A DNA stretch of 64,000 nt, taken from Paraburkholderia bryophila (GTDB lineage: Bacteria > Pseudomonadota > Gammaproteobacteria > Burkholderiales > Burkholderiaceae). Shown piece after piece: positions 63,868 through 64,000 of the stretch. The notes below the pieces were generated by a model. The model had not been told where the DNA came from, made no database searches, and saw nothing but the letters and a program-made list of their open reading frames with translations. The position numbers and the translations under genes were made by a program. The stretch lies in NCBI RefSeq assembly GCF_003269035.1, contig NZ_QLTK01000026.1, positions 1 to 64,000 on the forward strand, written 5' to 3'. Position 1 is the stretch's first letter. Each line of letters starts with the position of its first letter.

Positions 63868-64000
63868 ATGAAACTGCTTCGTTATGGGCCGAAAGGCCAG
63901 GAAAAGCCGGGCTTGCTCGACGCGCAAGGCAAGATTCGCGATCTGTCCGGCGTGGTCGCCGATATCGACGGTGCGGTGTTGACCGATGAAGGTCTGGCGA
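63868..64000 (+). CDS. FAH-family hydrolase, N-terminal fragment (probable 2,4-diketo-3-deoxy-L-fuconate hydrolase)
   Basis: 44 codons before the window ends. The start MKLLRYGPKGQEKPGLLDAQ and KIRDLSGVVADIDG is the N-terminal domain of the fumarylacetoacetate-hydrolase family that cleaves 2,4-diketo-3-deoxy sugar acids to pyruvate and lactate. TAGGAAAG ribosome-binding site at 63853-63860. Truncated only by the window edge. Confidence 0.8.
   Translation, partial: MKLLRYGPKGQEKPGLLDAQGKIRDLSGVVADIDGAVLTDEGLA

Overview
The window is a high-GC chromosome segment that reads as Burkholderiaceae, most likely Paraburkholderia. The evidence is the G+C-rich third codon positions, the density of LysR, GntR, IclR and AraC regulators paired with MFS transporters, and an H-NS-family protein with the short C-terminal DNA-binding motif usual in this group. 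No rRNA, tRNA, transposase, integrase or CRISPR array was seen. The species assignment is inference from gene content.

Layout. (a) 310-7882: a GntR-regulated catabolic cluster with a class V (serine-glyoxylate-type) aminotransferase, an ACS-type MFS carrier, a 2-keto-4-pentenoate-hydratase-like enzyme and a large FAD/Fe-S D-2-hydroxyacid dehydrogenase. It probably handles a 2-hydroxy- or 2-oxo-acid; two related palindromes flank the regulator/aminotransferase boundary. (b) 7924-9900: an AraC regulator and a DMT exporter. (c) 9945-14444: a LysR regulator divergent from an MFS carrier, a family III CoA-transferase and a ScpB-type methylmalonyl-CoA decarboxylase. This looks like uptake, CoA activation and decarboxylation of a small dicarboxylate. 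(d) 14700-16580: a lower-GC pair of convergent genes, an sce7726-family protein carrying a PD-(D/E)xK plus QxxxY nuclease-like signature and a 'beta family' protein. This is the best candidate for an undescribed system, possibly defence-related. (e) 16788-25891: an MFS/LysR pair divergent from a cysteine-rich SufR-like regulator across a 28-bp dyad, then LysE, YcaQ, a cyclic-nucleotide-binding thioredoxin-reductase-like protein lacking the CxxC, a DedA-rhodanese fusion and small proteins.

(f) 26428-31886: an Aer-like chemoreceptor and a large hybrid histidine kinase. (g) 31959-35668: ridA and a GntP permease on the minus strand, behind a strong sigma-54 promoter match and next to a divergent PAS/AAA+ sigma-54 activator. 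(h) 35756-38647: a small lipoprotein, a small unknown protein, a family VIII-like serine hydrolase and an H-NS-like protein. (i) 39228-43790: a formaldehyde-activating-enzyme homologue followed by an aldo/keto reductase, an aldehyde dehydrogenase and an MFS carrier. (j) 44017-48235: a three-gene chaperone-usher pilus operon with a terminator-like hairpin after the pilin. (k) 48504-54452: prfC, a LysR gene, a Pat-like CoA-ligase/GNAT acetyltransferase and an unknown 181-aa protein.

(l) 54595 to the window edge: an IclR regulator divergent from a sugar ABC transporter (binding protein, double ATPase, permease) and the enzymes of a non-phosphorylating L-fucose-type pathway: split UxaA-type dehydratase, aldo/keto reductase (sugar dehydrogenase), COG3618 lactonase, SDR dehydrogenase and the start of an FAH-family hydrolase. 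Two tandem 55-bp repeats with nested inverted repeats lie just upstream of the ABC operon.
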